Assembly (NCBI GenBank): GCA_014529385.2
Contig: CM043968.1
Span: 125,982,018-126,046,017 of the forward strand
Reading direction: 5' to 3'
Origin: Adiantum capillus-veneris
Taxonomy: Eukaryota > Streptophyta > Polypodiopsida > Polypodiales > Pteridaceae
DNA length: 64,000 nucleotides
Both the position numbers and the translations under genes were made by a program. This document shows positions 11,928-23,256 of the stretch, in pieces (position 1 is the first letter of the stretch; each line of letters begins with the position of its first letter). The notes beneath the pieces are model-generated. The model saw only the letters and a list, made by a program, of their open reading frames with translations, had not been told where the DNA came from and did not search any database.

Positions 11928-13233
11928 TTACCCCCCCCCTTGGAGAATTTTTTTTGTCCTCGAAAGAGAACGTAGGAAAATGTTTCTTAAGCGTGGAGAC
12001 ATTCTCCCATGTAGAACCTTCTTCAGGTCTATCCAACCATTTTACCAACACCTGTCGTCTGACATGATGTCTGGTGTGAAGCTCATGAGAATCCAAAATC
12101 TTTTCGGGCTCATGAGGGATGCTTGGCGGTTTGATAATGTCAACTAACACACCTCTGTCAATGACATTATCATCTTATCCTAGCTATTTTCGTAATCGGC
12201 TAACATGAAAAACAGGATGAACTCGTGAGTGCTCTGGAAGAGCTAATTTATAGGCCACTTGACCTATACATTTGAGAATGGTAAATGACCCACCATAGCG
12301 TGGTGAAAGTTTAGCAACTTTTCCCGTCTTTAGACTTTCTAAATGCTCCGGAACCTTGAGGAAAACCTTGTCTCCTCGATGATGCTCATTTGCATACTTC
12401 TTATATCAATCTTGAGCTTGCTTAACCTTCTGTCAAGCAACTTGAAGCATGTCAAAATGGTCTTGGAGAAAATCCTTCGCTTGTTGTATCTTCTCCTTAG
12501 CAAACCCCATTGTAATGGGTGATCTAGGTTGAAATCCATATAAAAGCATAAATGGACTAAACCTTGTAGACACATGCTTTGAACTATTATAAGCAGATTC
12601 CAATATAGGTAAATAGTCTTCCCAATTGGTTTGCTTCTTGCTAACGTATGCTCGTAGCATATCCTCTAGCACTTGATTAACTCTTTCAATTTGACCATTT
12701 GTTTCTGGATGATCAGCCATACTTAGATTAAGTTTAGTTTCCAACTTTTGAAACACAACTCTCCAGAAGTGATTATCGAACTTTCGATCTCTATCACTAA
12801 TGATACTAACTGGAAGACAGTAGAGTCTATATATATGCTCTACAAATAGCCGTGCTAATTTTGGTGTCTTAACCGAAGTCTTAGTGGGAATTAATCGACT
12901 CATCTTTGTGAGATGGTCTACAATTACCCATATGGCATCATGGCCATGATTTGTAGTAGGTAGTCCAACTACAAAATCCATAGAGATACTCTCCCACTTA
13001 CCTTGTGGAATCTCTAAAGGATGTAAAAGGCTGCCTACCTTGAGACGCTCTGCCTTATTTACTTGGCACTGTTGACAGTTTAGTACGTACTCTTGAACAT
13101 CATGATGTAAGCTTGGCCAATAAAATTGCCATCGAACTAAGGCATATGTCTTACGAATACCTGGATGACCAACACTTGGACTATCGTGACACTCAAATAA
13201 GATTTGGCGCCTAGTGTCTGAGTCGTTTGGCAC
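11923..13233 (-). pseudogene. Element B integrase with C-terminal chromodomain
   Basis: A 266-residue open stretch (13233 to 12433) carries the whole zinc-binding and catalytic core: HDSPSVGHPGIRK with the later CQQC, then SMDFVVGLP, ISDRDRKF and NGQIERVNQ, which supply D, D and E. After a stop, 12432-12151 encodes the GPY/F-like part in broken frames (KVFLKVPEHLESLKTGKVAK, RVHPVFHVSRLRK). The last 75 residues (12150-11923) hold the chromodomain: VRRQVLVKWLDRPEEGSTWE. This is the best-preserved part of element B. Confidence 0.9.
11931..11941 (-). other. Element B polypurine tract
   Basis: AAGGGGGGGGG on the minus strand, three bases before the TG that starts the LTR. It is the expected primer for plus-strand DNA synthesis. 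The chromodomain frame runs through it and ends at 11923. Confidence 0.85.
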
Positions 13234-13420
13234 ACATACTCTACCCTTGTGGAGTAGGTAGCCATCATCAATGGAAAAATTCTTCCATCACTTAAGCTCT
13301 TCTTGAGTAGGGGTGGAGCTCTGTGTGCTGGAGTTTTTATCTGCTCGTGCAGAGACATGTTGATCTGGCTGTACAGAGACATGTGAGTGTGAGGGATCTC
13401 TTTTTAAAATTGCACTCTAT

Positions 13421-13990
13421 CTACACTTTAGCATATGATTGATCTTGTGCACACTTGCCACATAATGACTCCAAAATTCCACTCTTTATTTTTGTGAAAG
13501 CAAGTGAATTAATTTGAGGCATCCGACTTAGTGCATCTGCTACTACATTATATCGCCCCTTGCGACAATCATAATCTTGAAGGATTTGTGCCCATCTAGC
13601 TTTACAGCCCTTCAAGTCTGTTTGAGTAGTAAACCATTTGATACTCTCATGGTCAAAAACTACTTCAAACTCGGCACCATATAAATAGTGTCGCCACTTT
13701 TGTAAAGCGTTAATTATGGCATAGGGCTCTCTCATACACATAATAATTCTATTGAGCTCTATCTAACTTTTTACTTTCAAAGGCTATAGGTCTTCCCTCC
13801 TGGAGAAGTACCACACAATTGCTTTATCACTAGCATCAGTCTCTACCACAAATGGCTTAAGTGGGTCAACGGTTGTTGGGATGGGAGAAGTGGCTATAAC
13901 TACCTTAAGCTGTTCAAAATTGCGTTTTTGGGCTTCTTCTCAAGAGAAGGTCTTACCTTTTGCTTTAAGTTGATCCGTCATAGGAACAAT
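13421..13990 (-). pseudogene. Element B RNase H
   Basis: Minus-strand frames give PLKPFVVETDASDKAI, GRPIAFESKKLD, a stop, then REPYAIINALQKWRHYLYGA, VVFDHESIKWF and ADALSRMPQ. These are the D, E and D regions of Ty3 RNase H plus the ADALSR junction motif. The middle is interrupted near 13741-13760 by frame changes. Confidence 0.85.
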
Positions 13991-14008
13991 GATTTTGGCA
14001 TAATCACG

Positions 14009-14615
14009 GACATACTGTCGATAAAATCCAGCCATGCCTAAGATATTTGAAGCTCCTAAACCGTGTTGGGATGTGGCCATCGAAGAATGGCAGCGACCTT
14101 GTTGGTGTCCATCTTGATGCCAGAATAAGAGATCACACGATCGAGGTAATGTATGTTTGTTTTAAAGAAATCGCACTTGCTTTGCTTAGCATACAGAGCA
14201 TGACCTCCTAGCTTTTTGAACACTAATCGTAAGTGTTCTATGTGTTCATCTTCAGTCTTACTGTAAATGAGAATGTCATCAAGGAAAACCAAAACAAATT
14301 TTCCAAGATATGGACATACTGTCGATAAAATCCAGCCATGCCTAAGAATATTTGAAGCTCCTAACCGTGTTGGGATCTGGCCATCGAAGAATGGCAGCGA
14401 CCTTGTCAATGTCCATCTTGATGCCAGAATAAGAGATCACATGATCGAGGTAATGTATCTCTGATTTAAAGAAATCGCACTTGCTTTGCTTAGCATACAG
14501 AGCATGAGCTCCTAGCTGTTCGAACACTCATCGTAAGTGTTCTATGTGTTCATCTTCACTCTTACTGTAAATGAGAATGTCATCAAGGAAAACCACAACA
14601 AATTTTCCAAGATAG
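14009..14615 (-). repeat. 304-bp tandem duplication inside element B RT
   Basis: Copies at 14009-14312 and 14313-14615 start with the same 'gacatactgtcgataaaatc' on the plus strand and end with 'aaattttccaagata'. They differ by scattered substitutions. The unit includes the catalytic FLDD codons. 304 is not a multiple of three, so the event also shifts the frame. Confidence 0.93.
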
Positions 14616-15142
14616 GGATGTAAGACACTATTCATGAGTGTCATAAATGTAGCTGGAGCATTGGTTAAACCAAAAGGCATAACCAAAAATTCAAAATGCT
14701 CAAACCGTCTTCTAGAGGCAGTTTTAGAGATATCTTGCAAAAGGATACGCACACGGTGGTATCCTGAATGGAGATCTATCTTGGTATGGTATCTAGCCCC
14801 ATGGAGTCGATCAAACAACTCATCCATTCGAGGCAGAGGATACTTGTTCTTGATGGTTATGGCATTTAATCCGCGATAATCTATGCACATGCGCATAGTA
14901 CCATCTTTCTTTTTTACCAATAGAATTGGTGATGCCCAAGGCGAAGTGCTAGGTCTAATGAAACCATTGGCGAGGTAGTCAGCCAACTGACTCTCAACCT
15001 CCTTGGCTTCTTTAGCACTCATACGATAAGGTGGTTCACTCACCGGTTTAGTGTGTGGCAGGACATGTATGCCATGCTGCACATCACGTGTAGGGTGTAA
15101 ACTCGGCAATAAATCACTTGAGAATACATCATCATACTGCAA
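14056..15142 (-). pseudogene. Element B reverse transcriptase with duplicated palm-to-thumb segment
   Basis: The 5' part (15142-14528, about 204 residues) is a clean Ty3 [72 protein letters not shown] and [11 protein letters not shown], the FLDD box. A second copy of the LDD box and downstream region ([20 protein letters not shown] ... AILRWPHPN) lies at 14409-14056. The protein therefore repeats about 100 residues, with a frame break at the junction. Confidence 0.9.
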
Positions 15143-15544
15143 AAGGAGAAAGTAAACTAGAGTTATGCTGGGATGGAGAATCTTGTAATTCCTATAATGT
15201 TTGTTTTACAACAGTTGCACGTTGCTCAATAACATTAAAATTGAGAGCACTTTGCTCTTTAGAATTGTTATCACTTTGCTTATCATTAGAATTCATTGCA
15301 CTTTGCATACCATTACTAGAATTCACAACACTTTGCTCTTGAGAATTCACAAGACTTTGGAGACAAGCAATAACACAAAAAGACTTCATCTATTAAATTT
15401 GCTTTCTGTAAAATAGAAAGCTCGGCTGTACATATAAGAGGTGCAGATGGTATATTTTTCTCATCAAGCAAAAGCACATGTTTACCATTGGCCATAAAGG
15501 ATAGGGAGTTGTGTTCATAACTAGTGTGCAATGTGTTTCCTAAA
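15143..15544 (-). other. Element B protease to RT spacer
   Basis: A 400-bp spacer with repeated short units such as 'cactttgctctt' and 'agaattcacaacactttgct' (15240-15360). It may be a degenerate low-complexity linker. No domain was recognised. Confidence 0.45.
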
Positions 15545-16263
15545 CCATGCAACCAATCTGTCCTAAAACTACATCAGCACGGTCCATGTTCAAAACTTGA
15601 AAGTTAAGGGTCATCGTATGATTTTGAACAATAAGCTCAACCTCTTGCACTACCGTGTCTCATACTTGTTTATCATTCCCATACATCTGCTCTACCACAT
15701 ACTTGTGGGAGCAGGGAGTCTATGTAAGCTTCAATTTCTTGACTAGCTTATAGTTCAGGAAGTTATGAGTTGCACCATCATCCTTTAAAATACGAACACA
15801 TTGTCCGTTAATAGTGCCATGCATGCGAATAAACTCATGGGGGCCAAATGTGGGCTACCACATTGAAGCAGGCACGCAACACTTGTGCTTTTCTTCCATA
15901 TGAAGAACCTCTACAACACAATATTTAGGAGATGAATCTAATGTGAGGTGTTGCACCGTATGCATGGCCTTTTCTTTGCCTTGCAAAAGAGGACAATCTT
16001 TCTTGTTATGTTGGTCCGAAAGACATCTAAAACACAAATTATGTTTCTTTGCATGCTCAAAATCAGCAGTTCTGAGAGATCCAGTGGAGTATCTTGTGAT
16101 TGATTAGGCTTCTTAGCCTCTTGTGGGCATGGAGAGGTAGATTGTCTCTTATTCCTCTTGGAAAGTGTGGGAGATCTACCTCGCCATTGGCTTTTAGCCA
16201 CATTCCTCTTAGAAAAATCATTTTTACAGTAGGGAACATTTCGTTTCCTCTCTTGGTCATCAT
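15545..16263 (-). pseudogene. Element B zinc knuckle and protease
   Basis: CFRCLSDQHNKKDC at about 16036-15995 is a complete CX2CX4HX4C knuckle. Downstream in broken frames, VRILKDDGATHNFLNYKL (near 15800) is the retropepsin active-site region with D-D-G-A in place of D-S-G-A, and MDRADVVLGQIGCM (near 15580-15545) is the terminal V-L-G motif. The order knuckle then protease then RT is standard for Ty3. Stops separate the parts. Confidence 0.8.
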
Positions 16264-16452
16264 ATATCTTTAGGCATGACCGATGGTTTCTTCCAAAGTT
16301 TTTGGATGTTGGGTTTTGACATGAAGACGATAGTCTTTGTCAAGACCACTATTAAAACCCCGTATCTTTTGGAATTCATCTAGACCTTCTAGTTTTAATA
16401 TGATTTTCCGATACTTTGAAAGAAACTGTGTGAGAGAGAGGCCAGACATGCA

Positions 16453-17109
16453 TCATGCATCCCATGCTAACCAATTCTTATCTTCTTCATTGGAGTCCAA
16501 AAACTCTTTGGAGAAAGAAGCTTGAAACGCAGCCCAAGACGGAGGACTAACATCTATTGGAAATGTCATCCACCACTTATAGGCCTTGCCTTTAAGAGAT
16601 AGACTTGTTTCCACAGTCGTCTTTATATTTGGGGTGTGTCTCAATCTATGAATATCACTCCATTTGTGTAAGAATGTATTGACCGGATCCTTGTTGTGAT
16701 CACGCTCTTCCTTGTGAAACTCAGAAATTGTGATATTCTTAAGCAATGCATTTCTACCTTCTGCATCTTTTGAAGCACTTGTCTCTTGGACTCCTTGAGT
16801 CATGCGAGCTTGGTTTCCTTAAACTGTGTCACTTGTGTCTCCTTGAGCCATCTGTGAATTCATAAATTTCATAAGTAGCTCAATAAGATTTATAACATTT
16901 GCATTGAGTGCAGAGAGATTGCGTTCAAGTACGCTTTGGTGATTTTTCAAAGTCTTGAAAGCAGCCATAACTACAAGGCCATGATCTCCTAGAGCATCAT
17001 CGTCATGCATATTAGTGTCAGCAGCACCCGTGGTGCCTTGATTTTGATCTACGTGCTCAAAATCAAAAGTGTGTGTAGGTGGGATATCCTCACTGACCAT
17101 GGTAAACAC
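16453..17109 (-). pseudogene. Element B gag N-terminal and capsid region
   Basis: Two adjacent open stretches in the gag position. 17109-16819 (96 residues) starts MFTMVSEDIPPTHTF and ends in a coiled segment; 16803-16453 (116 residues) holds the Ty3 capsid motif region (ITISEFHKEERDHNKDPVNT, LSLKGKAYKWWMTF, WAAFQASFSKEFLD). A stop near 16819 splits them. 17109 is a plausible start because it is an ATG downstream of the leader. Confidence 0.8.
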
Positions 17110-17477
17110 ACACTAATGTAAAGAGAGAAAAAAAAGTCAACTTGTATCTTTTGTAAAGCTTGAAGTCTTTGTGTTTTTATGCTCGGTGATTTGCGTTGCA
17201 TGCGAACCTTGCCTTGTAGAAATTGTAGCACTTCACGTGTCGCTCGTCGAAAGAACACCTTCGTTGATTCTTCACAAAAACTTGTTGTTTTTGTGAACGC
17301 TTTTCTTCACGTGTGAAGCTTCTTCCTTGAAGAAAAATGAATTTTGGAGGAAAACTTGCCTTCCTCGGAGAAGTGAAAAGAAGGGTGAAAGTACTTCATT
17401 GAAGTTTGAAGCTTTCCTTTTGCTTCTAGCTTTCTTGTCAACACAAAGTATGCTATCTTTCCTTATTATACAGAACA
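17110..17477 (-). other. Element B leader remnant
   Basis: About 370 bp upstream of the gag ATG, rich in purines on the minus strand. No PBS for tRNA-iMet (its complement GCTCTGATACCA is absent) and no LTR were found. Confidence 0.5.
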
Positions 17478-17664
17478 AGGTTGAATAGCTTGGATGGTAA
17501 AGTGTTGGCCTCTTACCCTCATGGGGTGGTTCAACCCTCCTCCATGCAAGGGTTTAGAGGGCCTTCCTACGCACACAGCCAACGGCACCAAACGGAGCCT
17601 TCGAAGCCTCGGTGCTGTAGAGTTGCCGCTCTGACTGAGATAGAGGTGTGATGAATTTACCATT
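17478..17664 (+). repeat. tRNA-like, SINE-like segment
   Basis: Contains an A-box-like TAGCTTGGATGG (17486-17497) and a B-box-like GGTTCAACCCT (17528-17538), 30 bases apart, the layout of an internal RNA polymerase III promoter. It does not fold cleanly as a whole tRNA. About 120 bp of unrelated sequence follows, as in a tRNA-derived SINE. No target-site duplication or A-rich tail was confirmed. Confidence 0.4.
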
Positions 17665-19620
17665 TTGCCAACTTCTGCTTGAATTTAGAGACCACCCATT
17701 CCCACCTCTAAACATATGTGACCTTAAAGCCCATAGGTATGCCTACCAATCCGAAAACTTGTCCATTCCTTAATTCCATGCATTCAAAATCTGAAATAAC
17801 TTGAGGAACCAAACCATTGGAAATTTTAAAACCAGTTTTAGTATGATCTATAACTGAACCACTGGATTTACAAAAGGTATCCACGCACTACCAAAAGTGT
17901 ACAATTGCTGCATTGTCATTTGGCAATATGGAGTTAGTGCCATTTTCAAACTTCTACAGAACAAGATCTTTGTCAATACCATGGATTTTAATACCTTGCA
18001 TGAGTCCTCTGTCCAGAGTATCCTGCACTAGCCACCCAAGAGAATCAAAGCATATGGCATAGAGCATTGGAGCTATAGGGCAGCCCTGCCTGATGGATCT
18101 CTACAATGGGAAAACTTCTAATTGCTCTCAATTTATGGCAACTCTAGCACATGCATTACCAAACAATATCTGAATACATTTGATGAAGTACTTCCCAAAA
18201 CCAATGTCATGCAGAGATTGAAAAATAAAATCCCATCCAATCCAATCATATGCTTTATCAAAGTCAATTTTGAAGAAAATTAAGTTCTGATCACTCTCTT
18301 GGGCATATTCAATAGCTTCCCACAATGTGATAATTGCATCAAGAATGAACCTACCCTTTATGAACCCCTCTTTGGGCATATTCAATAGCTTCCCACAATG
18401 TGATAATTGCATCAAGAATGAACCTACCCTTTATGAACCCCTTCTGCTCTGGCAAAATAATATGATGCATGATAGGACTCAGTCTTCTAGCAAGGGCCAT
18501 GGAGAAAATCTTATAAACAAAAGTCAAGGAGGTAATAGGTCTCCAATTCCCTAGGTCGTCATTTTCACCTCTTATATGAATGAGCTTGATAACTCCTGTA
18601 TTCATAGAGGTGGATAGAGCTCCTACCTTTAAAGCCTCCTTCCACATGGACAAGAGATAGGGCAACAGAATTTCCTTGTAAGTTTTATAAAATTCATTTG
18701 GAATACCATCCACACCAGGAGATTTCCCAACCTTAAGAGCATCAATGGAATCTTTCACCTCTCCCTCAGTGAGGGGGACTAATCCATCACTCTAGCTAAA
18801 TGCATTGGCACACTTTTTTTCTTGCTCTAGCAATAGTGGCTCTGACAGCTATGAGGTCAGTCCCCCCTTTTAGGTGGGGAGGAGAAAATGTCAGCACAAA
18901 ACTCTTTAGCAACCTTTAAGTTCTCATTATGAGAAGCATAAAATATGACCATCCTTATTTTTTGACATTGGAATAAAGTCTATAATCTTCTTTTTTTTAG
19001 AAGACTAAACATGTGTTTATCATGTTTATTAACTTTTCCTGCCCAAAATTCCCTTGTCCAAGGCTTTAGCAGCTAGGAGCTCTTCCTCTCTAAGTCTGGC
19101 TTTAAGCTCACCTAAGAGGGGAGGAGGAGGACTACTGGGGTCAGAGATAACTGTCGTTAAGACCTGTCTACTCTGGCTGCTTTGAAGCAATCCCCAAATT
19201 GTTTATTATTTAATGTGCGCCCCGTGTTCTCAGAGATATCAATCAAGTTGAGCCTATTTTGGGCCAATTCGCACTTCAGCTTCTCGTTCCAGTTAGCCTT
19301 GGGGCTATCCCAACCCCTACCTATGGGACCTTTGTACAACTTTCTTCTTTTCATATAATACATTTCCACTCTTTCCAATAGAAAAAAGGTTTGATGTGCT
19401 CGTTTCCACCAAGAAATGTTGCACAAATTAAAAAATGGTGACCTTGTATGGAGATTTTGAACAAACAATAATAACCAATGGTTGTGTCCCAAGTGGCAAG
19501 AATGAAACATATTCCACGTGGCAAGCTTTATGAAAAGAAGAAGCCATAAAGGTATTGACAAAGAAGGTGCATGAAGGAGTAATGAATGGGGGCATGACAA
19601 GTGGTGGACGGAGGCGCTCA
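17665..19620 (-). pseudogene. L1-type LINE, reverse transcriptase region, broken
   Basis: On the minus strand, 18758-18351 reads LKVGKSPGVDGIPNEFYKTY, NWRPITSLTFVYKIFSMALA and PEQKGFIKGRFILDAI, the classic fingers and palm of plant L1 RT; 18415-18128 continues with FFKIDFDKAYDWIGWDFIFQ. Further down, IRQGCPIAPMLYAICFDSLG (about 18100-18040) and KLAKW (17665) follow, but the expected F-A-D-D box is not visible. Upstream, 19450-19157 (ELAQNRLNLIDISENTG region) probably belongs to the linker before the RT. The 3' part is cut off at 17665. Confidence 0.82.
18301..18446 (-). repeat. 73-bp tandem duplication in the LINE RT
   Basis: Both copies start 'gggcatattcaatagcttcc' (18301 and 18374) and run to 'ttatgaacccc'. 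The unit encodes FIKGRFILDAIITLWEAIEY. 73 is not a multiple of three, so the frame shifts. Confidence 0.95.
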
Positions 19621-19967
19621 CACGATGTTAATGATGCTGATGATGGGGAGGGAACTTTTGGGGAGGCACATGATGTAAGATATTTATTATCAGAGGATAG
19701 ATGGTATGTATAGAAATTAGAAATAGTTCAAGGGTGGGCACGCGGGGTAGGCGAGTGCGGTTCATGAAGATTTGGCACCTGCGCCCATCATCAGCGCCGA
19801 CAGGCCCCTCCCCTCCTCTCTTTCTCAATTTTCTGCTGGGTCCGCAACGCCCATTTTCGAGCTTGTTTGCTTATGATGGCGTGGACAGCCTCCCATCACG
19901 CCCTCACGCACCCAGATTCCCCGTCTCTCATCTTTTGGTATTGCCGTCACTATGTGTGTCGTTACAA

Positions 19968-19969
<2 letters not shown>

Positions 19970-20010
<41 letters not shown>

Positions 20011-20054
20011 GGGGCCGTTCCTACGCCTCTATTCTCTCTCTCTCTCTCTCTCTC
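19970..20054. repeat. (CT)n microsatellites
   Basis: Two CT runs (19970-20008 and 20033-20054) separated by a 24-bp spacer. Confidence 0.97.
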
Positions 20055-20802
20055 CCCCAACATAGATTGGTTATCCATCTCCCTTCTTGCAACTAATTGA
20101 ATGGATCCTAGAGAGCAACAAGCTTGAGGGTGTCCGGAGTTGACTCACGCCGAGAGAGAAGAAGAAGTAGAGAAGAATTCTAACTGCTGAAGGTGCAACA
20201 AGGCTTTCGGAGATGACTCGTTATGCTTCCAATTGTTGCGAGAGAACCCAAACACTGGAGTCATTAATGGTGACCCTTGCTATGACTCATTGAAGTGAGG
20301 AAGGAGATGAGTGGAGTGATAGAGTAGAAGCCTTCCATTTGGGAGCATTGTAGGCTTTATGATGTGCTCAAATAGGAGGTAGACATATACGATAGAAGAG
20401 TCCTTCTGCTTGGTTGGCAGCAATGCATGCTTCATGTATATTATAGTAGATGCAGATGCATTCTGTCCTTTTGTAGCCTCCATTAATTTTTGGATGTGGC
20501 TGATCGAGAGCTTTTGGAGCCACAATAGTGTAGAATGAAAGAGGCGGTGTGATTACCTTTTATGTCACAGCTATCGCCAGTGCAATGGAAGGGCGGGAAG
20601 CTGGTGCTACATTAATGGTGGTTAGCAGGGAGGCATCCAGTGGCTTGATCGTTAGTTAATCATCATGATGGTGGGGAGAGAGAGATGGTGGGCTACTTCT
20701 TTACGGTTAGATGTCGCAACTAGGGACACCACATCATAGACTCGACAAAGATGCTTCCATTGACTGTTCTCATTAAAGAAGCGTGTCCCTACAACCTCTA
20801 GC

Positions 20803-20805
<3 letters not shown>

Positions 20806-20841
<36 letters not shown>
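20806..20841. repeat. (GA)n microsatellite
   Basis: An uninterrupted GA run of about 36 bp. Confidence 0.97.
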
Positions 20842-20843
<2 letters not shown>

Positions 20844-22232
20844 TGTAGCTATAGTATGTCAGTGACAACGATGAATTTGAAGGATAAAAAATTAAAATTT
20901 GAATCTAATTAATTTACCTCTAAATTTTTTGAAGATGAGAAACACAAAAAATCTAGAGACTTGGTTTAGCACTAAAACCTTTAAAGTAACACCACCGACG
21001 CAGAATGCCACATACAATGACAACAACAATGTTTGTGGCAAGCCTTTTGGTTGAATCTCCACAATAGTGTTGTATCGTTTGCGGCTAGCATGACCATAAC
21101 CAATTTGAATGCCAAGGCCATGCACACAGATCGACGATTGCTTCCAAGCTGATCGTTTTGCATGCTCCCTTTTTCCTTCAATGAGGTTGAGGTTGAGAGA
21201 GAGAGAGAGAGCGAGCTATTTGGAGCTCTACTTAGATGCCCATCTCCATACTACCCAAAAAGAGGAGAAACGAAGCGGGACTAATATGTGCTATATAGCA
21301 CAACTCGAAGAAGACTATTAGGGACCTGCTATGCAAAAAATAGCACTGACAAAAATTTTGCATAAAAGGATAAAATGCATGCGCATTATTGCTTGTAGTG
21401 AAAATGGACGCCAAAATGAGCCTGAATCAAAATTCTGAGTAGACCGAGCTCTCAACCTATGCAATCCACACGCCACATAATAAGTGGCAATCCCATAGGC
21501 ACACATTAAATTCTAAAGATCCTCTAATGTCACGTGGAGAACATCCAAAAATTCAATCCAATGGTCAAGGAATTGCATTAAAAACCCCCACTTCCCACGG
21601 TGGCCTTATGTAGGCCAAAAACCTCTGTGTGTGTGTGTGTGTGTGGAATCATCATCCAAAGGTTGAGGTGGATGTGTTTGTGGGTGTGTGTGTAAACTTT
21701 TAAAGTCAAGGTGTATGTGTATGTGTGTAAAGACCCCATTTCATAACCAGTGACATCTTTCAAATTTTAATTGGACCTCATTTAAAAAAAAAAAAATGAG
21801 GTTCACTTTGGCATTTAAAACCATAAAATCAAAATTGAGTCAATTGAAATGAATGAAGGACCCAAAAATAGGTAGTCCAAACGTTTGGATTGGACGGAAT
21901 CTCGAGAGATCCCTTGGCTTGCTTGGGGCTGAAGAGGAAAAGTGAAGGCAAAAACTCTTTCCTTTCCACGTGTTATACCTCTAGATATTTAAGCCCTCTT
22001 GGGATAGTTTCCTGGGGCGTTAAAACTCTTTTCTTCTTCTTCTTTTTCTTGTCTCCCCCTCTCTCTCTAGTGCCAACTGTGTTGGAGGCAAACGAGATGC
22101 GCGCAAGACGAAGGGAGGAGGCACATGGCAAGGAGTAAGTCGTCCAGCGGTGCAAGGGGGGATCGGCGGATAGCAGGGCTAGGGTAACGAAGGGGTTGTC
22201 GATGGCAAGACTGCCATAAAGGAGAGGGGCGT

Positions 22233-22235
<3 letters not shown>

Positions 22236-22275
<40 letters not shown>

Positions 22276-22388
22276 TGTGTGACGCAATCGAGGCATCGTA
22301 GCATCTCCTCTTGAGGCGATGGTATGGCACGTAGAGCAATGAATCTGGCAGGAGTGGAGATAGTGTGTGTGTGTGTGTGTGTGTGTGT
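22236..22388. repeat. (CT)n and (GT)n microsatellites
   Basis: A CT run at 22236-22272 and a GT run at 22363-22388, 90 bp apart. The same CT-plus-GT/AC pairing occurs in the element D LTRs. Confidence 0.95.
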
Positions 22389-22487
22389 TTTCCCCTCCTC
22401 GTGTCGATAGAGGATGTAGAGCCTGCACAGAAGAAGCAGAGGGTGGGTCCCGTGCGAGCAGACAGAGAGAGGGGATTTTTGGTTTTT

Positions 22488-22508
22488 GGGGGGGGGGGGG
22501 GGGGGGGG
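22488..22508 (+). repeat. G21 homopolymer
   Basis: Twenty-one consecutive G residues after 'ggttttt'. Either a genuine G-quadruplex-prone tract or partly an assembly artefact; homopolymers this long are error-prone. Confidence 0.9.
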
Positions 22509-22603
22509 CTGGCGAGCCAAAAAAGCCAGTAAATAGCTTAGGCTTCCTGGAGTGACTTGAGGGATCTTCGAAGATTCCAGCTAAACAATTAAAGCGGAGC
22601 GAG

Positions 22604-22670
22604 TAATAGTAGTCTTAAAAAGTGAAAAGTTAAAAGGTAGTAGTAGTCTTAAAAAGTGAAAAGTTAAAAG
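22604..22670. repeat. 34-bp direct repeat, two copies
   Basis: 'tagtagtcttaaaaagtgaa' followed by 'aagttaaaag' occurs at 22607 and again at 22641. Confidence 0.93.
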
Positions 22671-22937
22671 AAAGAAGATTTCCATGCCTGACATGAAGCC
22701 ATAGGTCCAATGAATACAAAAAATAATAAAATTTCACATGTTTGTCTCACTCTCTTTTTCTCTAAGGCTTGTGTTTGAAAGCCTAAAAAAACTTTAACGT
22801 ACTTTCCCTTTTAAACTTGCATAGTGCGAGATGAGAAGAAGAGAAGAGAACTTTTTATGTGCGTTTGTCCAATGAGAGGTCAGAAGAAAAGAAGAACTAT
22901 TAACGCATAAAACGTGTGCGCATGCACGTGCGTAGAG

Positions 22938-22939
<2 letters not shown>

Positions 22940-22974
<35 letters not shown>
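22940..22974. repeat. (GA)n microsatellite
   Basis: A GA run of about 35 bp. Confidence 0.97.
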
Positions 22975-22978
<4 letters not shown>

Positions 22979-23256
22979 AAGAAGTGATTTTTAAAACAAG
23001 GTATAAACAATACTAAGAGAGAAGTAAAGAGATGATTGAAAATGTAGCTATCATCTTTACCTTGAATATCTAATAAACAATTTTTGAATGCTAGAATCAC
23101 AAAATACTACATGCTATCCAAATGTATAAGTGGTAACATAATTTATAAGTATGTAGTGACCACAATTTATAAACAACAAGTAGTGAGGGGTCGAAGGTAG
23201 TATGCATGTCTAAACCACACTCACAAACCACATCCAAGAGTGTGAGTGATCAAGTT

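Larger units (their letters stand above)
11650..17470 (-). mobile_element. Element B: decayed minus-strand Ty3 chromovirus
   Basis: Read on the minus strand the order is leader, gag with zinc knuckle, protease, RT, RNase H, integrase, chromodomain, PPT, 3' LTR. The chromodomain places it in the chromoviruses. No matching 5' LTR or PBS was found above 17110, so the 5' end was lost or replaced. Coding parts are split by stops, and the RT carries a 304-bp tandem duplication. Compared with element A the integrase is better preserved. Confidence 0.9.
19621..23256. other. Microsatellite-rich noncoding DNA
   Basis: No domain-bearing ORF was recognised on either strand in 3.6 kb. Open frames here mostly translate dinucleotide runs (Leu-Ser, Arg-Glu or Thr-His repeats) and are not credible genes. 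The runs are listed separately. Confidence 0.6.

Noticed and set aside
17486-17555. Functional tRNA gene
   Set aside because: A and B boxes are present, but acceptor and anticodon stems do not pair convincingly.
21973-22428. 151-codon minus-strand open frame
   Set aside because: It translates CT, GT and CTT runs (Arg-Glu, Thr-His and Lys repeats), has no domain and overlaps open frames in other phases.
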